A stretch of DNA of 64,000 bases from Myxococcales bacterium (lineage in GTDB: Bacteria > Myxococcota_A > Polyangia > Nannocystales > Nannocystaceae), in the NCBI GenBank assembly GCA_020633295.1, contig JACKDW010000019.1, forward strand, positions 1 through 64,000. The letters are read 5' to 3'. This document shows, one piece after another, positions 43,631 through 53,291 of the stretch; within the stretch, counting starts at the first letter, position 1; each line of letters starts with the position of its first letter. Position numbers and translations under genes: made by a program. Below the pieces are notes generated by a model, which worked only from the letters and a program-made list of their open reading frames with translations, was not told where the DNA came from and did no database searches.

Positions 43631-44605
43631 TCAGCCGCGCTCCTCGACCTCGAGCGCGCGCGTCACCGCCTCCTCGATCCACGTCACGGCGCCGGCGAAG
43701 TCGCGGCCCGAGTCGCGATCGTGGGCGACCGGGTCGTCGACGCGCCACGCGAGGTACGCGATCGCCGTCGCCGCGTGATACGTCCGCACCCGCGCCCGCG
43801 ACGGCCGCACGCCGGCGCGCGCCTCGTACTCCGTGAGCGCCGTCTCGAGCAGCGCGTCGCCGTAGGACGGCAAGAACTTGAAGTCGAGGTGGCGATCTCG
43901 CCAGCCGGCGCCCGCGAAGTCGAACACGCCGACGAGTCGCTTGCTTCGTGGCTCAAAGACCAGGTTGTGACTGCCGAGGTCGTCGTGCACCAGCGCCTCG
44001 TCGGCCGCGCGCGCGTCGTCCAGCGCGCGCTCGTAGCGATCGATGACCGCGAGCATGCGCCGCTCGAGCGCGCGGCCGGCCGCGCCGGGCCGGGGTGATG
44101 GGGCGCGCAGCGAGCCCGGGACGCGCGCGCGCAGATACGCGAGTGGCGGCGGCCAGCGCTCCGGGCATGGCTCTCCGGCCAGGCGCGCGAGCGCGTCGGC
44201 TGGCAGCGCGCCGTGCAGCTCAGCCGCCAGGGTCCCCAGCGCCCGCGCGAAGCGGGTCATCGCGTCGACGCGCGCGCGGTGCTCGGGCCGCAGGCCCCAC
44301 ATGGTCTCGCCGGGCACGAGCGCGCGGACGTCGAGCCCGAGCGCGAAGGCGTCGTCGGCGAGCGGCTGCGGGACCGCGACGCGCAGGCGCGGCGCGAGGG
44401 CCCGCAGCAGCGCCCGCTCCCTCGCCAACCACGCGCGGCCTTCGGGCGCCTGGGCGACGTAGAGCGCGCGTGAACCTGGCAAAAAGGCCAGCCATCGCCA
44501 GTCCCGGCGTTCGAAGCGGAGCTGCGCGGGGCGCAGCTCGATCTCCGCGTGCCGCTCGAGCAGCCGCGCGATTCGGTCGGCGTCGGGCGGCGCGGGCGTG
44601 TGCAC
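43631..44605 (-). CDS. aminoglycoside phosphotransferase-fold kinase
   Basis: 324 aa from GTG 44605 (a GTG at 44650, 1 bp from the preceding gene's stop, would add 15 residues). The catalytic loop LVHDDLGSHNLVF (HxDxxxxN) and the metal-binding VFDFAGAGWRDRHLDF place it in the APH/choline-kinase fold, members of which phosphorylate antibiotics, sugars or small alcohols. The N-lobe (FERRDWRWLAFLPGS) is divergent. Substrate cannot be stated; there is no other resistance gene nearby. It follows the cupin gene directly on the same strand and is probably co-transcribed. Confidence 0.8.
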   Translation of the reverse strand: MHTPAPPDADRIARLLERHAEIELRPAQLRFERRDWRWLAFLPGSRALYVAQAPEGRAWLARERALLRALAPRLRVAVPQPLADDAFALGLDVRALVPGETMWGLRPEHRARVDAMTRFARALGTLAAELHGALPADALARLAGEPCPERWPPPLAYLRARVPGSLRAPSPRPGAAGRALERRMLAVIDRYERALDDARAADEALVHDDLGSHNLVFEPRSKRLVGVFDFAGAGWRDRHLDFKFLPSYGDALLETALTEYEARAGVRPSRARVRTYHAATAIAYLAWRVDDPVAHDRDSGRDFAGAVTWIEEAVTRALEVEERG

Positions 44606-44651
44606 GGCGGCATGGTATCTCAGCGCCGGCCGCCACGACGACGCGCCCACG

Positions 44652-45278
44652 CTACGGCAGCAGCTCGCGGAGGAACTGCTTGACCTTGACGCCGCCGAGG
44701 TAGGCGAAGAACTCGCGCGTGGTCTTGTCGGTGCGCAGCGCCTCGCGGAACTTGGGATCGCGCAGCAGCTCCTCGGGGTTCGAAATGTTGGCGCCGGCGA
44801 GGCCGGTCAGCTCGAACTCCTTCATGACCTCGAGCGCGCGCGCGGTCTCGAAGCTCATGCCGAGGTTCTCGGTCGCGCCGCCGACCATCGACATGAGGCC
44901 CTCCTTGCGGCCGTCGACGAAGCGCTCGAAGCCGTCCTGGGTCGAGGTCTCGACGTAGCGGGCGACCTTGTCGCCCAGGTTCCAGAAGCCGTGCGTGATC
45001 CCGCGGGGCTTGAGCACGTGGCAGCCCGCGCCGGCGGTGAAGCGCAGCCCGCCCGCGCCGCCGACCTCGAAGTGCAGCTCGCCCGCGATGATGTACATGT
45101 GCTGGTCCTCGTTCGCGTGGGTGTGAAAGGCCAGCAGCTCCCGCGGCCGCACCTCGCCCTCCATCACCGAGAAGTGCCCGCCGAGCCGCTTCGTGCGGAC
45201 GACGATCTTCATGTCGCTCGCCGTCTTCTCGCCCTGGCCGGGCTGAATCACCAGATCGTTCGCGCTGAGACTGTTCAT
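44652..45278 (-). CDS. cupin-domain protein
   Basis: 208 aa, ATG with GAGGAGAG 6 bp upstream. A single cupin beta-barrel: first motif HTHANEDQHMYIIAGELHFEVG carries the His/His/Glu/His-type metal ligands and second motif HVLKPRGITHGFWN the last His. The C-terminal ~80 residues (GMSFETARALEVMKEFELTG...) are helical. Related proteins act as dioxygenases, isomerases or sensors; the exact function is unknown. First gene of a probable pair with the APH-fold kinase. Confidence 0.8.
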   Translation of the reverse strand: MNSLSANDLVIQPGQGEKTASDMKIVVRTKRLGGHFSVMEGEVRPRELLAFHTHANEDQHMYIIAGELHFEVGGAGGLRFTAGAGCHVLKPRGITHGFWNLGDKVARYVETSTQDGFERFVDGRKEGLMSMVGGATENLGMSFETARALEVMKEFELTGLAGANISNPEELLRDPKFREALRTDKTTREFFAYLGGVKVKQFLRELLP

Positions 45279-45579
45279 CGATACTCTCCTCGTGGCCCCG
45301 CGCTGCTCCGCCGGCGCGCGGGTGCGCGGCGCGGCGAGAGCGACCTAGCTCGCGGGTCACCGGGTCCAACGCGATCGCGCCGGGGACCACACCACCGCGG
45401 GAGCAGATTTTTTTCGGGGCGCGCGCGGGCCGGCGCGCGCGCCCACCCACGGTTCGAAAGCGTGAGGAGCGCCCGCGAGCTCGCGCGCGGACGCGCCCGG
45501 TCGGGAGGCGCCAGTGGGGCGATCGAGGACAGGCGCGTCGCCGATGTGTGACGCGGCGACGGCCTGATCCCCGAAAATA
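45279..45579. other. 301-bp divergent intergenic region
   Basis: Between the cupin gene (minus) and the hybrid kinase (plus). It contains a T7 run at about 45408 and an inverted repeat CGTCGCCG (45536-45543) / CGGCGACG (45554-45561) 19 bp before the kinase start. No gene is seen. Confidence 0.5.
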
Positions 45580-48459
45580 ATGCGACTCACGCGGGTGTCT
45601 CGGAGAACAGGCCGCGCGACGTGTTCGTATTCGTGCGGGCCCGTGAGTCGTTCGTCGTCCAAGCTCCCGCCGAGCCAACTCGATCGCTTCGTTCACCCGC
45701 GCGTCCGCGAGGTCGGCGGCGACCTCCTGCGACGCGCACGGCTCGCGGTCGGCGTTCTGCTGTTCTTCGTCGTCAGCCTGCCCGTGTCGCTCTCGGCGCT
45801 CCTGTACGAGGGTAAGTACGTCGAGGGCGTGAGCTCGGCCGCGCTCTGGCTCGCCAGCGTCGGCCTCATCGCGGCCTCGCGCCTCGGCGTGGGGGTCAAG
45901 CGCCTCGGGTACCTGCTCGGCGGCGTCGTCCTGCCCAGCGCGGCCATCAACGCGTGGAGCGGCGCGGGCCTCGGCAGCGCCTCCGTCCTCGGGATGATGC
46001 TGCTGCCCTCGCTCACCGTGTTTCTCTCGGGGGCGCGGGCCGGCTGGGTGTTCGTGGGCGCGGTGATCGGCTCCTTCGTCGGGGTCTCGTACGCGTCGAC
46101 GGGGTCCCTGACCGGCGATCTCGAGCGACTGGTCGGCCTCTCGGTGCTGGCGCTCGTGGTCACCGGGACGTCGATCGCGGCCGAGACCCAGCGCCGGCGC
46201 TCGGATGAGGAGCGCGTGCGCGCGCTCGAGGAGGCCGAGGCCGCGCGTGACCGCGCCGAGGTCCTGGGCCGCGAGACCGCCGCCGCGCGCGAGGCCGCCG
46301 AGGCGGCGCGCCTGCGAGCCGAGCGCGCGAGCCAGGCCAAGAGCGAGTTCCTCGCGAACATGAGTCACGAGATTCGCACGCCGATGAACGCGGTGATCGG
46401 CATGACGGGCCTCCTGCTCGACACCGAGCTCGATCCCCAGCAGCGCGCCTTCGCGGAGATCGTGCGCGGCAGCGGCGAGGCGCTGCTCGGGCTGATCAAC
46501 GACATCCTGGACCTGTCGAAGATCGAGGCCGGCGAGCTCGTGATCGAGCGCGCGCCGATGGACGTGCGCGAGTGCGTTGAGAACGCGATCGACGTCGTGG
46601 CGCTCGCCGCGAGCAAGAAGAACCTCGAGCTGGTCGCGCGCGTCGATCGCGACGTGCCGCTCGCGATCTTCGGCGACCCCACGCGCACGCAGCAGACGCT
46701 GGTCAACCTGCTCGGCAACGCGGTCAAGTTCACCGAGGCGGGGGAGGTCGCGCTGACCGTGCGCGCGCGCGAGCTCGCGGATCAGGGCCTCCGCGAGCTC
46801 CAGTTCTCCGTGCGCGACACCGGGATCGGCGTCGCCGAGGCCAAGCTCCCGCTGCTGTTCGACGCGTTCGTGCAGGAGGACGCCTCGACGACGCGTCAGT
46901 TCGGCGGGACCGGGCTCGGGCTGACGATCTGCAAGCGGCTCGTCGAGGCGATGGACGGGCGCATCTGGGCCGAGAGCGTCAAGGGGCGCGGCTCGACCTT
47001 TCACTTCACGATCCCGGGGCGCGTCGCGCCGCAGGCGGCACCCCGCCGTCTCGAGGCCGACTCACGGCTCTCGGGGCGCCGCGTGCTTGTGGTCGACGAC
47101 AACGCGACCAGCCGGCGGCTCCTCGAGGAGCTGCTGACGGGCTGGGGCGCGCGGCCGACGGTCGTGGCCTCGGGGTCCGCCGCGCTCGCCGCGCTCGAGC
47201 GCGGCGCCTTCGACTGCGCGATCGTCGATGTGCGGATGCCGGAGATGGACGGGCTCGAGCTGGCCGCGCGCGCCCGCGCGAGCACGGAGACCGCCGCGCT
47301 CCCGCTCGTGATGCTGTCGTCGCTGCGCACCCAGGAGCCGCGCCCGCGCGAGCTCGAGCGGACCGCGTTCGTGACCAAGCCCGTGAAGCCCGGCCGGCTG
47401 CACGACGCGCTCGCGTCGCTGCTCGCCGAGACGCCGACCGAGGTCGCGGTCGCGCGAGCGCCCGAGCCTGGCCCCGGGGCCACACGTCTGCGCGTGCTGA
47501 TCGCCGAGGACAACCGCATCAATCAGGAGGTCGCGCTGCTCTCGCTCGCGCGCCTCGGGATCCGCGGGGCGGTGGTGTCGGACGGGCGTGAGGCGATCGT
47601 CGCGCTCGGCGAGATCGACTACGACATCGTGTTCATGGACCTCCAGATGCCCGGGCTCGACGGGCTCGCGGCGACGCGCAGGATCCGGGCCGACGCGAGC
47701 CTGCGCCAGCCCTACATCGTGGCGATGACGGCGAACGCGACGGTGCAGGATCGCGACGCGTGCCTGTCGGCCGGGATGAACGACTTCGTCAGCAAGCCGT
47801 TCCGCGTCGGTGATCTCGAGGCCGTGCTCGCGCGCTACGCCGCGCCTGACGTGGACCCCGGCGCGACGGGGACCGCCCGCGCCTCGACCGTCGCCGCCGC
47901 GCCGAAGGGGCACGACGAGCGCGACGCGGTCGACACGGGCGACACGGGCGACACGGGCGACACGGGCGACACGGTCGACACGGGCGACACGGGCGACACG
48001 GTCGACACGGTCGACACGGTCGACACGGTCGACACGGTCGACACGGTCGACACGGTCGCGCTGGACAACCTCAAGGCGCTGCTCGATGTTGAGGACAACG
48101 CGTCGCTCGGGGCGGCGCTCGACAGCTTCCTCCCCGACATCGCGGCGCTGGTGTCCGCGCTCGAGGGGGCGGCCGCGCGCGGCGACGAGGACGCGGTCGC
48201 GGTCGCGGCGCACACGCTGAAGGCCAACAGCGCGACGGTCGGCGCGCCCGAGCTGCGCGCGCTCGCGTCGGCGATCGAGGTCGCCGCGAGCCCGCGCGAG
48301 GGTGATCACGGGCCGCGCGCGGCGCTGCTCGAGCGGCTTCGGCCGGCCCACGCGCGCTACCTCGAGGCGCTCACCCGCGTGCGCGCGACGTGGGGCTCCT
48401 CGATCGACGAGGGCTCAGGGGCGGTTGCTGACGCGAGCATCGAAGCCCATCGGGCGTGA
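45580..48459 (+). CDS. hybrid sensor histidine kinase with two receivers and an HPt domain
   Basis: 959 aa. Membrane domain of about six helices (~50-200), then a coiled coil rich in Ala/Glu/Arg (~205-250). HisKA has the phosphorylated H263 (SHEIRTP); HATPase_c carries NLLGNAVKF, DTGIGV and GGTGLGLTI. The first receiver has D550 (VDVRMPEMDG) and the second D687 (FMDLQMPGLDG). The C-terminal HPt domain has H878 (AHTLKANS). Between the second receiver and HPt is a spacer of 14 VDT/GDT tripeptides. The full phosphorelay is thus in one protein; its output regulator is not encoded nearby. ATG 45580 used; GTG at 45643 is possible. Confidence 0.93.
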   Translation: MRLTRVSRRTGRATCSYSCGPVSRSSSKLPPSQLDRFVHPRVREVGGDLLRRARLAVGVLLFFVVSLPVSLSALLYEGKYVEGVSSAALWLASVGLIAASRLGVGVKRLGYLLGGVVLPSAAINAWSGAGLGSASVLGMMLLPSLTVFLSGARAGWVFVGAVIGSFVGVSYASTGSLTGDLERLVGLSVLALVVTGTSIAAETQRRRSDEERVRALEEAEAARDRAEVLGRETAAAREAAEAARLRAERASQAKSEFLANMSHEIRTPMNAVIGMTGLLLDTELDPQQRAFAEIVRGSGEALLGLINDILDLSKIEAGELVIERAPMDVRECVENAIDVVALAASKKNLELVARVDRDVPLAIFGDPTRTQQTLVNLLGNAVKFTEAGEVALTVRARELADQGLRELQFSVRDTGIGVAEAKLPLLFDAFVQEDASTTRQFGGTGLGLTICKRLVEAMDGRIWAESVKGRGSTFHFTIPGRVAPQAAPRRLEADSRLSGRRVLVVDDNATSRRLLEELLTGWGARPTVVASGSAALAALERGAFDCAIVDVRMPEMDGLELAARARASTETAALPLVMLSSLRTQEPRPRELERTAFVTKPVKPGRLHDALASLLAETPTEVAVARAPEPGPGATRLRVLIAEDNRINQEVALLSLARLGIRGAVVSDGREAIVALGEIDYDIVFMDLQMPGLDGLAATRRIRADASLRQPYIVAMTANATVQDRDACLSAGMNDFVSKPFRVGDLEAVLARYAAPDVDPGATGTARASTVAAAPKGHDERDAVDTGDTGDTGDTGDTVDTGDTGDTVDTVDTVDTVDTVDTVDTVALDNLKALLDVEDNASLGAALDSFLPDIAALVSALEGAAARGDEDAVAVAAHTLKANSATVGAPELRALASAIEVAASPREGDHGPRAALLERLRPAHARYLEALTRVRATWGSSIDEGSGAVADASIEAHRA
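47929..48054. repeat. 14-unit 9-bp tandem repeat in the hybrid kinase
   Basis: GTCGACACG or GGCGACACG, 14 uninterrupted copies, encoding VDT/GDT. It connects the second receiver and the HPt domain, so unit number sets the linker length of the phosphorelay. Confidence 0.95.
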
Positions 48460-48577
48460 AGCCGGCCCGTCCTGACGGATCGGCGCCCGGTGCTTCGCCT
48501 CGCGCGATCGGCTCGTACTCGCGACCTCGATGAGACTTGGTCAGTTGTTCAAGCATCCGCGTATACACGGTAGATAA

Positions 48578-48592
48578 CGCAACACGATTGCA
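48578..48592 (+). promoter_or_regulatory. shared 15-bp motif upstream of the TonB operon
   Basis: CGCAACACGATTGCA, containing the inverted repeat GCAA-N5-TTGC. An identical 15-mer is at 54506-54520 before the EF-hand lipoprotein gene. TATACAC and TAGATA sequences just upstream (48561-48576) may be a promoter, so the motif would be at or after the transcription start. Confidence 0.5.
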
Positions 48593-48662
48593 CGGAGACC
48601 GGCGCGCGTGCTACCGACGGTGCGTCGTGGATCGTCGGCGAGCGCATCAGTCGCGAGCGGGC

Positions 48663-51305
48663 GTGATCGCCGTCGCGATCACGCGTCGACTCGCGCCCGT
48701 GGTGCTGGCGCTGCCGCTCGCCGCGTCCGCGTCCGCGTGGGCCAGCGCGCCGACGCCGGCGCCCGTCGAGGCGATCCGCCCGCCCGTGCTGACAGGGCAG
48801 CAGCCCGCGATCTACCCCGAGGCGGAGCGCGCGAGCGGGCGCGTCGTCGAGGTCGCGCTGCACGTCACCGTGCTCGCCGACGGGCGCGTCGGCGAGGACG
48901 TCGAGGTCGCCACATCAGGGGGCGCGGCCTTCGATCGCGCGGCCGTGGAGGCCGTGCGCGGGTGGAGCTTCGCGCCCGCGCGTCGCGGTGAGCAGGCGAT
49001 CGCCAGCCGCATCCGCGTCTCGGTGCGCTTCACCCCGCCCGCCCCGCCGAACGACGCCCCGCCTGCGGAACAACCTGACCCAACGAACAGCACCGCCAAC
49101 GCGACGCCCGCGGGCGGCGGCGGAGAAGAGGACGGCGGAGAAGAGGACGGCGGAGAAGAGGACGGCGCGGAAGACCGCGGCGGCGAAGAGCTCGCGGACG
49201 ACGGCGCGGAAGACGACGACGCGATCGACATCGTGGTCCGCGGCGAGCGAGCGCTGCGCGACGAAGATCGCGGCGCTAGCAGCTTCACGGTCGACCGCGC
49301 GCTGCTCGACGCGGCGCCGCGGCAGGAGGGCGCCGACGTGGTGCGCAGCGCCCCGGGCGTGTACATCGGGCGCGCCGAGGGCATGGCCGTGGCCCACCGC
49401 TACATGCTGCGGGGCTTCGACGCCGAGCACGGGCAGGACATCGAGATGCGCGTCGGCGGGCTGCCGATCAACCTGCCGTCCCACATCCACGGCCAGGGCT
49501 ACGCCGACCTCGGCTTCCTGATCGCGGAGGGCGTCGACGAGCTGCGCGCGCTCGAGGGCGTCTACGATCCGCGGCAGGGGGACTTCGCGGTCGCCGGCAG
49601 CTTCGACATCCGGCTCGGCGCGCGCGAGCGCGGCTGGCGACTCTCGTCGAGCTACGGGCGCTTCAACAGCTTCCGTCAGCTCGCGATGTGGGCCCCCGAG
49701 GATCAGCCCGACGAGACCTTCGCCGCGGTCCAGTACCAGCGCACCGACGGCTTCGGCCAGAACCGCGCGGGGCAGCAGGCCTCGGGCGTGGTCCAGGCGC
49801 GCTTCGGCAAGCAGGGCGCGCCGTGGCGCTTCCGCGTCGTCAGCTTCATGCACGGCGCGCGCTCGCAGCTCGCCGGCGTCGTGCGCCAGGACGACGTCGA
49901 CGCGGGCGTCGTCGACTTCCACGGCGTCTACCCCTACCCGACCGCGCTCGCCCAGTCCGCGCTCGCGGGCCGCGTGATGGCGGGGCTGTTCCCCGAGTAC
50001 CGCGGCGCCCGGGGCGACAACGGCGAGCTCGGGCTGTGGCTCGGCTACGACAGCTTCCGCCTGCAGGAGAACTTCACCGGCTTCACCCAGAAGTCGCAGA
50101 CGCTCGAGTCGGTCGCCGGGCGCGGCGACCTGGTCGAGCAGCAGAACCGCACGGTCTCGGCCGGGCTGTCGGGGCGCTACCGGACGCGCCCGTATCGCCC
50201 GGCGCGGTGGGCCGCGGGCACGGTCGAGCTCGGCCTCGACAGCCGCCTCGATCGGATCGAGCAGGCCCAGAACCTGCTCGACGCGGCGGTCCGCAACCAG
50301 ACCTGGGACCACCGCGTCGACGCGCGCGCGCTCGGCCTCGACCTCGGCATGTGGGGCGACCTCGACTGGCGCTTCACCCAGTACCTGCGGCTGCGCGTGG
50401 GGGCGCGCGCGGACGTGCTGTTCTACGACGTCGACGATCGCCTGGGGAACTTCGTGCCGGCGTCGCGCCCCGACGACGCGTTCTTGCCCGGGTTCCGCCG
50501 CACCGCCTACGGCGTGGCCGCGGGCCCGCGGACGAGCGCCGAGGTCACGCCGCTCGACTGGCTCTCGATCCGCGCCGCCTACGGCGAGGGCTACCGCTCG
50601 CCGCAGGCGCGCACGCTCGAGGACGGCGAGCGGGCGCCGTTCACCAAGGTGCGCTCTGCCGACCTCGGGCTGCGCCTGGGTCGCGATCCGCGGCTCGAGG
50701 TGACGACCGCCGGCTACTTCACGCGGCTCTCCGACGACGTGGTCTTTGAGCCGCGTGAGGCGAGGCTCGAGCGCGTCGGCGCGACGCGGCGGCTCGGCGC
50801 CGTGCTCACGGCCCAGACGCGCCCGCGGCCCTGGCTGCTCGCGGCGCTCTCGCTCACCTACGTCGACGCGACGCTGCTCGAGCCGCCGCCGGCCACCGCC
50901 GAGAACCCGCAGCCGGCCTTCGAGCCCGGGCAGAAGCTGCCCTTCGTCGCGCCCGTGGTCGGGCGCCTCGACCTCGGCGTGCACGGCCCGCTCGCGCGCG
51001 CGGGGACGTCGTGGCCGCTGTCGGGGCGGCTCGGCGCGGGCTTCTCGTACCTGTCCCCGCGGCCGCTGCCCTACGGCGGCGCGGCCGATCACGTGCCGCT
51101 GCTCGACCTCTCCGGCGGCCTGCGCTTCGGGCCGCTCGACCTCGGCGTCGCGGTCTTCAACGTCCTCAACCGGGAGTACGCCGCCGTGGAGTACAGCTTC
51201 GCGTCCCACTGGAACCCCGCGCGCCCGCGCCCGCGCACGCCCGCGCGCCACCTCGCCGCCGGCGCGCCGCTCTCCTTCTTGATCACGCTGGGGGTCACGC
51301 TGTGA
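48663..51305 (+). CDS. TonB-dependent outer-membrane receptor with its own N-terminal TonB domain
   Basis: 880 aa from GTG 48663, which gives a clean signal peptide (RLAPVVLALPLAASASAWA). Residues ~25-115 are a TonB C-terminal-like domain (QQPAIYPEAERASGRVVEVALHVTVLADGRVGEDVEVA, AVRGWSFAPA). Then comes an acidic linker with three GEEDG repeats, a plug domain (APGVYIGRAEGMAVAHRYMLRGFDAEHGQDIEMRVGGLPIN) and a 22-strand-type barrel that ends with ITLGVTL. The segment INLPSHIHGQGYADLGFLI is characteristic of a receptor subfamily in Proteobacteria and myxobacteria with unknown ligand. It imports a scarce ligand (metal complex, vitamin or carbohydrate) powered by ExbB-ExbD-TonB encoded downstream. 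First gene of the operon. Confidence 0.9.
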   Translation: MIAVAITRRLAPVVLALPLAASASAWASAPTPAPVEAIRPPVLTGQQPAIYPEAERASGRVVEVALHVTVLADGRVGEDVEVATSGGAAFDRAAVEAVRGWSFAPARRGEQAIASRIRVSVRFTPPAPPNDAPPAEQPDPTNSTANATPAGGGGEEDGGEEDGGEEDGAEDRGGEELADDGAEDDDAIDIVVRGERALRDEDRGASSFTVDRALLDAAPRQEGADVVRSAPGVYIGRAEGMAVAHRYMLRGFDAEHGQDIEMRVGGLPINLPSHIHGQGYADLGFLIAEGVDELRALEGVYDPRQGDFAVAGSFDIRLGARERGWRLSSSYGRFNSFRQLAMWAPEDQPDETFAAVQYQRTDGFGQNRAGQQASGVVQARFGKQGAPWRFRVVSFMHGARSQLAGVVRQDDVDAGVVDFHGVYPYPTALAQSALAGRVMAGLFPEYRGARGDNGELGLWLGYDSFRLQENFTGFTQKSQTLESVAGRGDLVEQQNRTVSAGLSGRYRTRPYRPARWAAGTVELGLDSRLDRIEQAQNLLDAAVRNQTWDHRVDARALGLDLGMWGDLDWRFTQYLRLRVGARADVLFYDVDDRLGNFVPASRPDDAFLPGFRRTAYGVAAGPRTSAEVTPLDWLSIRAAYGEGYRSPQARTLEDGERAPFTKVRSADLGLRLGRDPRLEVTTAGYFTRLSDDVVFEPREARLERVGATRRLGAVLTAQTRPRPWLLAALSLTYVDATLLEPPPATAENPQPAFEPGQKLPFVAPVVGRLDLGVHGPLARAGTSWPLSGRLGAGFSYLSPRPLPYGGAADHVPLLDLSGGLRFGPLDLGVAVFNVLNREYAAVEYSFASHWNPARPRPRTPARHLAAGAPLSFLITLGVTL

Positions 51306-52183
51306 GGCGCGCGCTGCTCGGGCTCGCGCTGCTGCTGCCCGCGGCCGCCTCCTGTGACACGGGACAGGTGACGACCGCGGCGCCCCTGCGGCTCGCCGGC
51401 GTCGCGGTCGAGGGCGCCGTCGAGGGCAAGGACGGCGCCCTGATCACGCTGACCGCCGCGGAGCTCGCGTTCGGCCCGCTGTACCTGTGCGCCGGCACGC
51501 AGGCGGGCGAGCTGTGCGAGACGGCGCGCCTCGAGTGGCTCGAGAGCGCGGTCGTCGACGCGCTCGACCCGACCCCGACCGAGGTCGGCGAGCTCGTCGG
51601 CGTCACCGGCGTCGTGCGCTCGTGGATGTACGACCTCGGCCTGAGCTCGCAGCTGACCCAGCAGGGCCCGCTCGTGCTCGACGCCGCGGAGGCGCTCGGC
51701 GGCAGCTCCGTGCGGCTCACGGGGCAGGCCGAGCTCGCCGGCGTGACGATCCCGTTTCTCGCCGCGGTGCCGATCCAGCAGGAGGCCGAGACGGAGCAGG
51801 GCGTGCCGGTGGTGCGCAAGAGCGCGAGCGAGGACTTCGAGCACGAGCTGCGCGAGGAGCGGCGCTCGACGCTGCTCGTGCGCTTCGACCCGCGCCCCTG
51901 GGTCGCGGAGATCGACTTCGCCGACCTCCTGGTGGAAGAGACATGCTCGGAGGGCGGCCCGGCGAAGGTCTGCGCCGGCGTGCTCGAGCGGACCTGCGGC
52001 CCCGACGGCGCGGTCGCGGAGGAGCGCGACTGCGCGGCCGAGGGCGCGGGCTGCTACCGCGGGCTCGGCTGCGCCGCGCGCGTCGAGTTCGCGCCGGGCA
52101 GCCAGGGCTTCAAGGCCGTGCGCGACCAGGTCGTCTCGGGGCCGCGGCCGGCCTTCGAGTGGAGCGCGGAGGATCGGGAGTAA
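51302..52183 (+). CDS. lipoprotein of the TonB uptake operon
   Basis: 293 aa, GTG overlapping the receptor stop by 4 bp. Signal LLGLALLLPAAASC. The mature part is beta-rich with an early Cys pair (YLCAGTQAGELCE) and a Cys-rich end (ETCSEGGPAKVCAGVLERTCGPDGAVAEERDCAAEGAGCYRGLGCAAR) of six to seven Cys. I do not recognise a family. Position suggests a surface or periplasmic partner that binds the imported ligand or supports the receptor. Confidence 0.7.
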   Translation: MRRALLGLALLLPAAASCDTGQVTTAAPLRLAGVAVEGAVEGKDGALITLTAAELAFGPLYLCAGTQAGELCETARLEWLESAVVDALDPTPTEVGELVGVTGVVRSWMYDLGLSSQLTQQGPLVLDAAEALGGSSVRLTGQAELAGVTIPFLAAVPIQQEAETEQGVPVVRKSASEDFEHELREERRSTLLVRFDPRPWVAEIDFADLLVEETCSEGGPAKVCAGVLERTCGPDGAVAEERDCAAEGAGCYRGLGCAARVEFAPGSQGFKAVRDQVVSGPRPAFEWSAEDRE

Positions 52184-52186
52184 GCC

Positions 52187-52879
52187 ATGGACACGGTCGA
52201 GCGCGTCTCTCACCTCCTGCTGCAGGCCGGCACCGCGTGGATCCTGTGGCTGCTCGCCGCGCTCTCGCTCGCCAGCGTGATCGTGTTCATCGAGCGCCTG
52301 ATCACCTACCGCGCCGTCTCGATCGAGCTCGAGCCGCTCTCGCGCGCGCTCGCCGAGGAGCTCGAGGCGGGACACCGGCGCGCGGCGATCGAGCGCCTGC
52401 GACGCGCCGGCGCGGTCGCGCCGAGGATCGCCGCCGCCGGCCTGGAGCTCGCATCACGCGGGGCCCGGGCCGCCGAGAACGCGATGCGCAGCGCGACCGC
52501 GCTCGAGCGCATGCGGCTCGAGCGACGGCTCTCGTTCCTGGCGACGCTCGGCAACAACGCGCCCTTCGTCGGCCTGCTCGGCACGGTCATCGGCGTGATC
52601 GAGGCGTTCGAAGCGCTCGGTCACGGCGCGCCCGAGGGCGCGGGCGAGCCGGTCGGCGCCGTCGCGTCGCAGGCGGTCATGGCCGCGGTCGCCGAGGCGC
52701 TGGTCGCCACGGCGGTCGGCATCCTCGTCGCGCTCCCGGCGATCGCCGCCTACAACATCCTGCAGCGCAGGGTCGCCACGCTGCTCGAGAGCGGCGAGGT
52801 GCTCTCGCGCCTCGTGCTCGCCTACGTCGGCGCGCGCGAGGACGCGGGCCCCGGCCGCGAGGAGCCGCGCGATGGCTGA
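52187..52879 (+). CDS. exbB: ExbB-type proton channel subunit
   Basis: 230 aa. Three membrane segments in the MotA/TolQ/ExbB pattern: WILWLLAALSLASVIVFIERL, then a cytoplasmic loop, LSFLATLGNNAPFVGLLGTVIGVIEAF and ALVATAVGILVALPAIAAYN. With ExbD and TonB it uses the proton gradient to energise outer membrane import. Next gene overlaps by 8 bp. Confidence 0.93.
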   Translation: MDTVERVSHLLLQAGTAWILWLLAALSLASVIVFIERLITYRAVSIELEPLSRALAEELEAGHRRAAIERLRRAGAVAPRIAAAGLELASRGARAAENAMRSATALERMRLERRLSFLATLGNNAPFVGLLGTVIGVIEAFEALGHGAPEGAGEPVGAVASQAVMAAVAEALVATAVGILVALPAIAAYNILQRRVATLLESGEVLSRLVLAYVGAREDAGPGREEPRDG

Positions 52880-53291
52880 GACCGGCGGACGCGGGCCGAT
52901 CACGGGGATCAACGTCACCCCGCTCGTCGACATCACGCTGGTGCTGCTGATCATCCTCATGGTCACGGCGAAGATCGTGGCGACGCCGGCGATCCCGCTC
53001 GACCTGCCGCACGCGTCGCACACCGAGGACATCCAGGTCGTGCTCTCGGTGATCGTGCCGGCGCGCGGGCGCGTGCTGATCAACGGCGAGCCCGTGGGCG
53101 ACGACGAGCGCCTGCGCGAGCTGGTCGCGGCCACGCTCGAGCAGAACCCCGGCGCGCGCGCGGTGATCCACGCCGAGGGCGCGGCGGCCCACGAGCGCGT
53201 GCTCCACGTGCTCGACCGCCTGCGCGGCGCCGGCCTCGACAAGGTCGCGTTCGCGGCTGATCCGCTCCCGAGCGCGGAGGGGACCCCGTGA
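52872..53291 (+). CDS. exbD: ExbD-type transport subunit
   Basis: 139 aa. One N-terminal helix with the conserved Asp (INVTPLVDITLVLLIILMVTA), then a periplasmic domain of ~95 residues (VLSVIVPARGRVLINGEPV). Overlaps exbB by 8 bp and tonB by 4 bp, so stoichiometric expression is likely. Confidence 0.93.
   Translation: MAETGGRGPITGINVTPLVDITLVLLIILMVTAKIVATPAIPLDLPHASHTEDIQVVLSVIVPARGRVLINGEPVGDDERLRELVAATLEQNPGARAVIHAEGAAAHERVLHVLDRLRGAGLDKVAFAADPLPSAEGTP

Noticed and set aside
45400..45445. T-run next to GC hairpin as an intrinsic terminator
   Set aside because: The T-run precedes the hairpin on the plus strand and would be an A-run after it on the minus strand, so it cannot act as a normal terminator in either direction; it also lies upstream of both genes.
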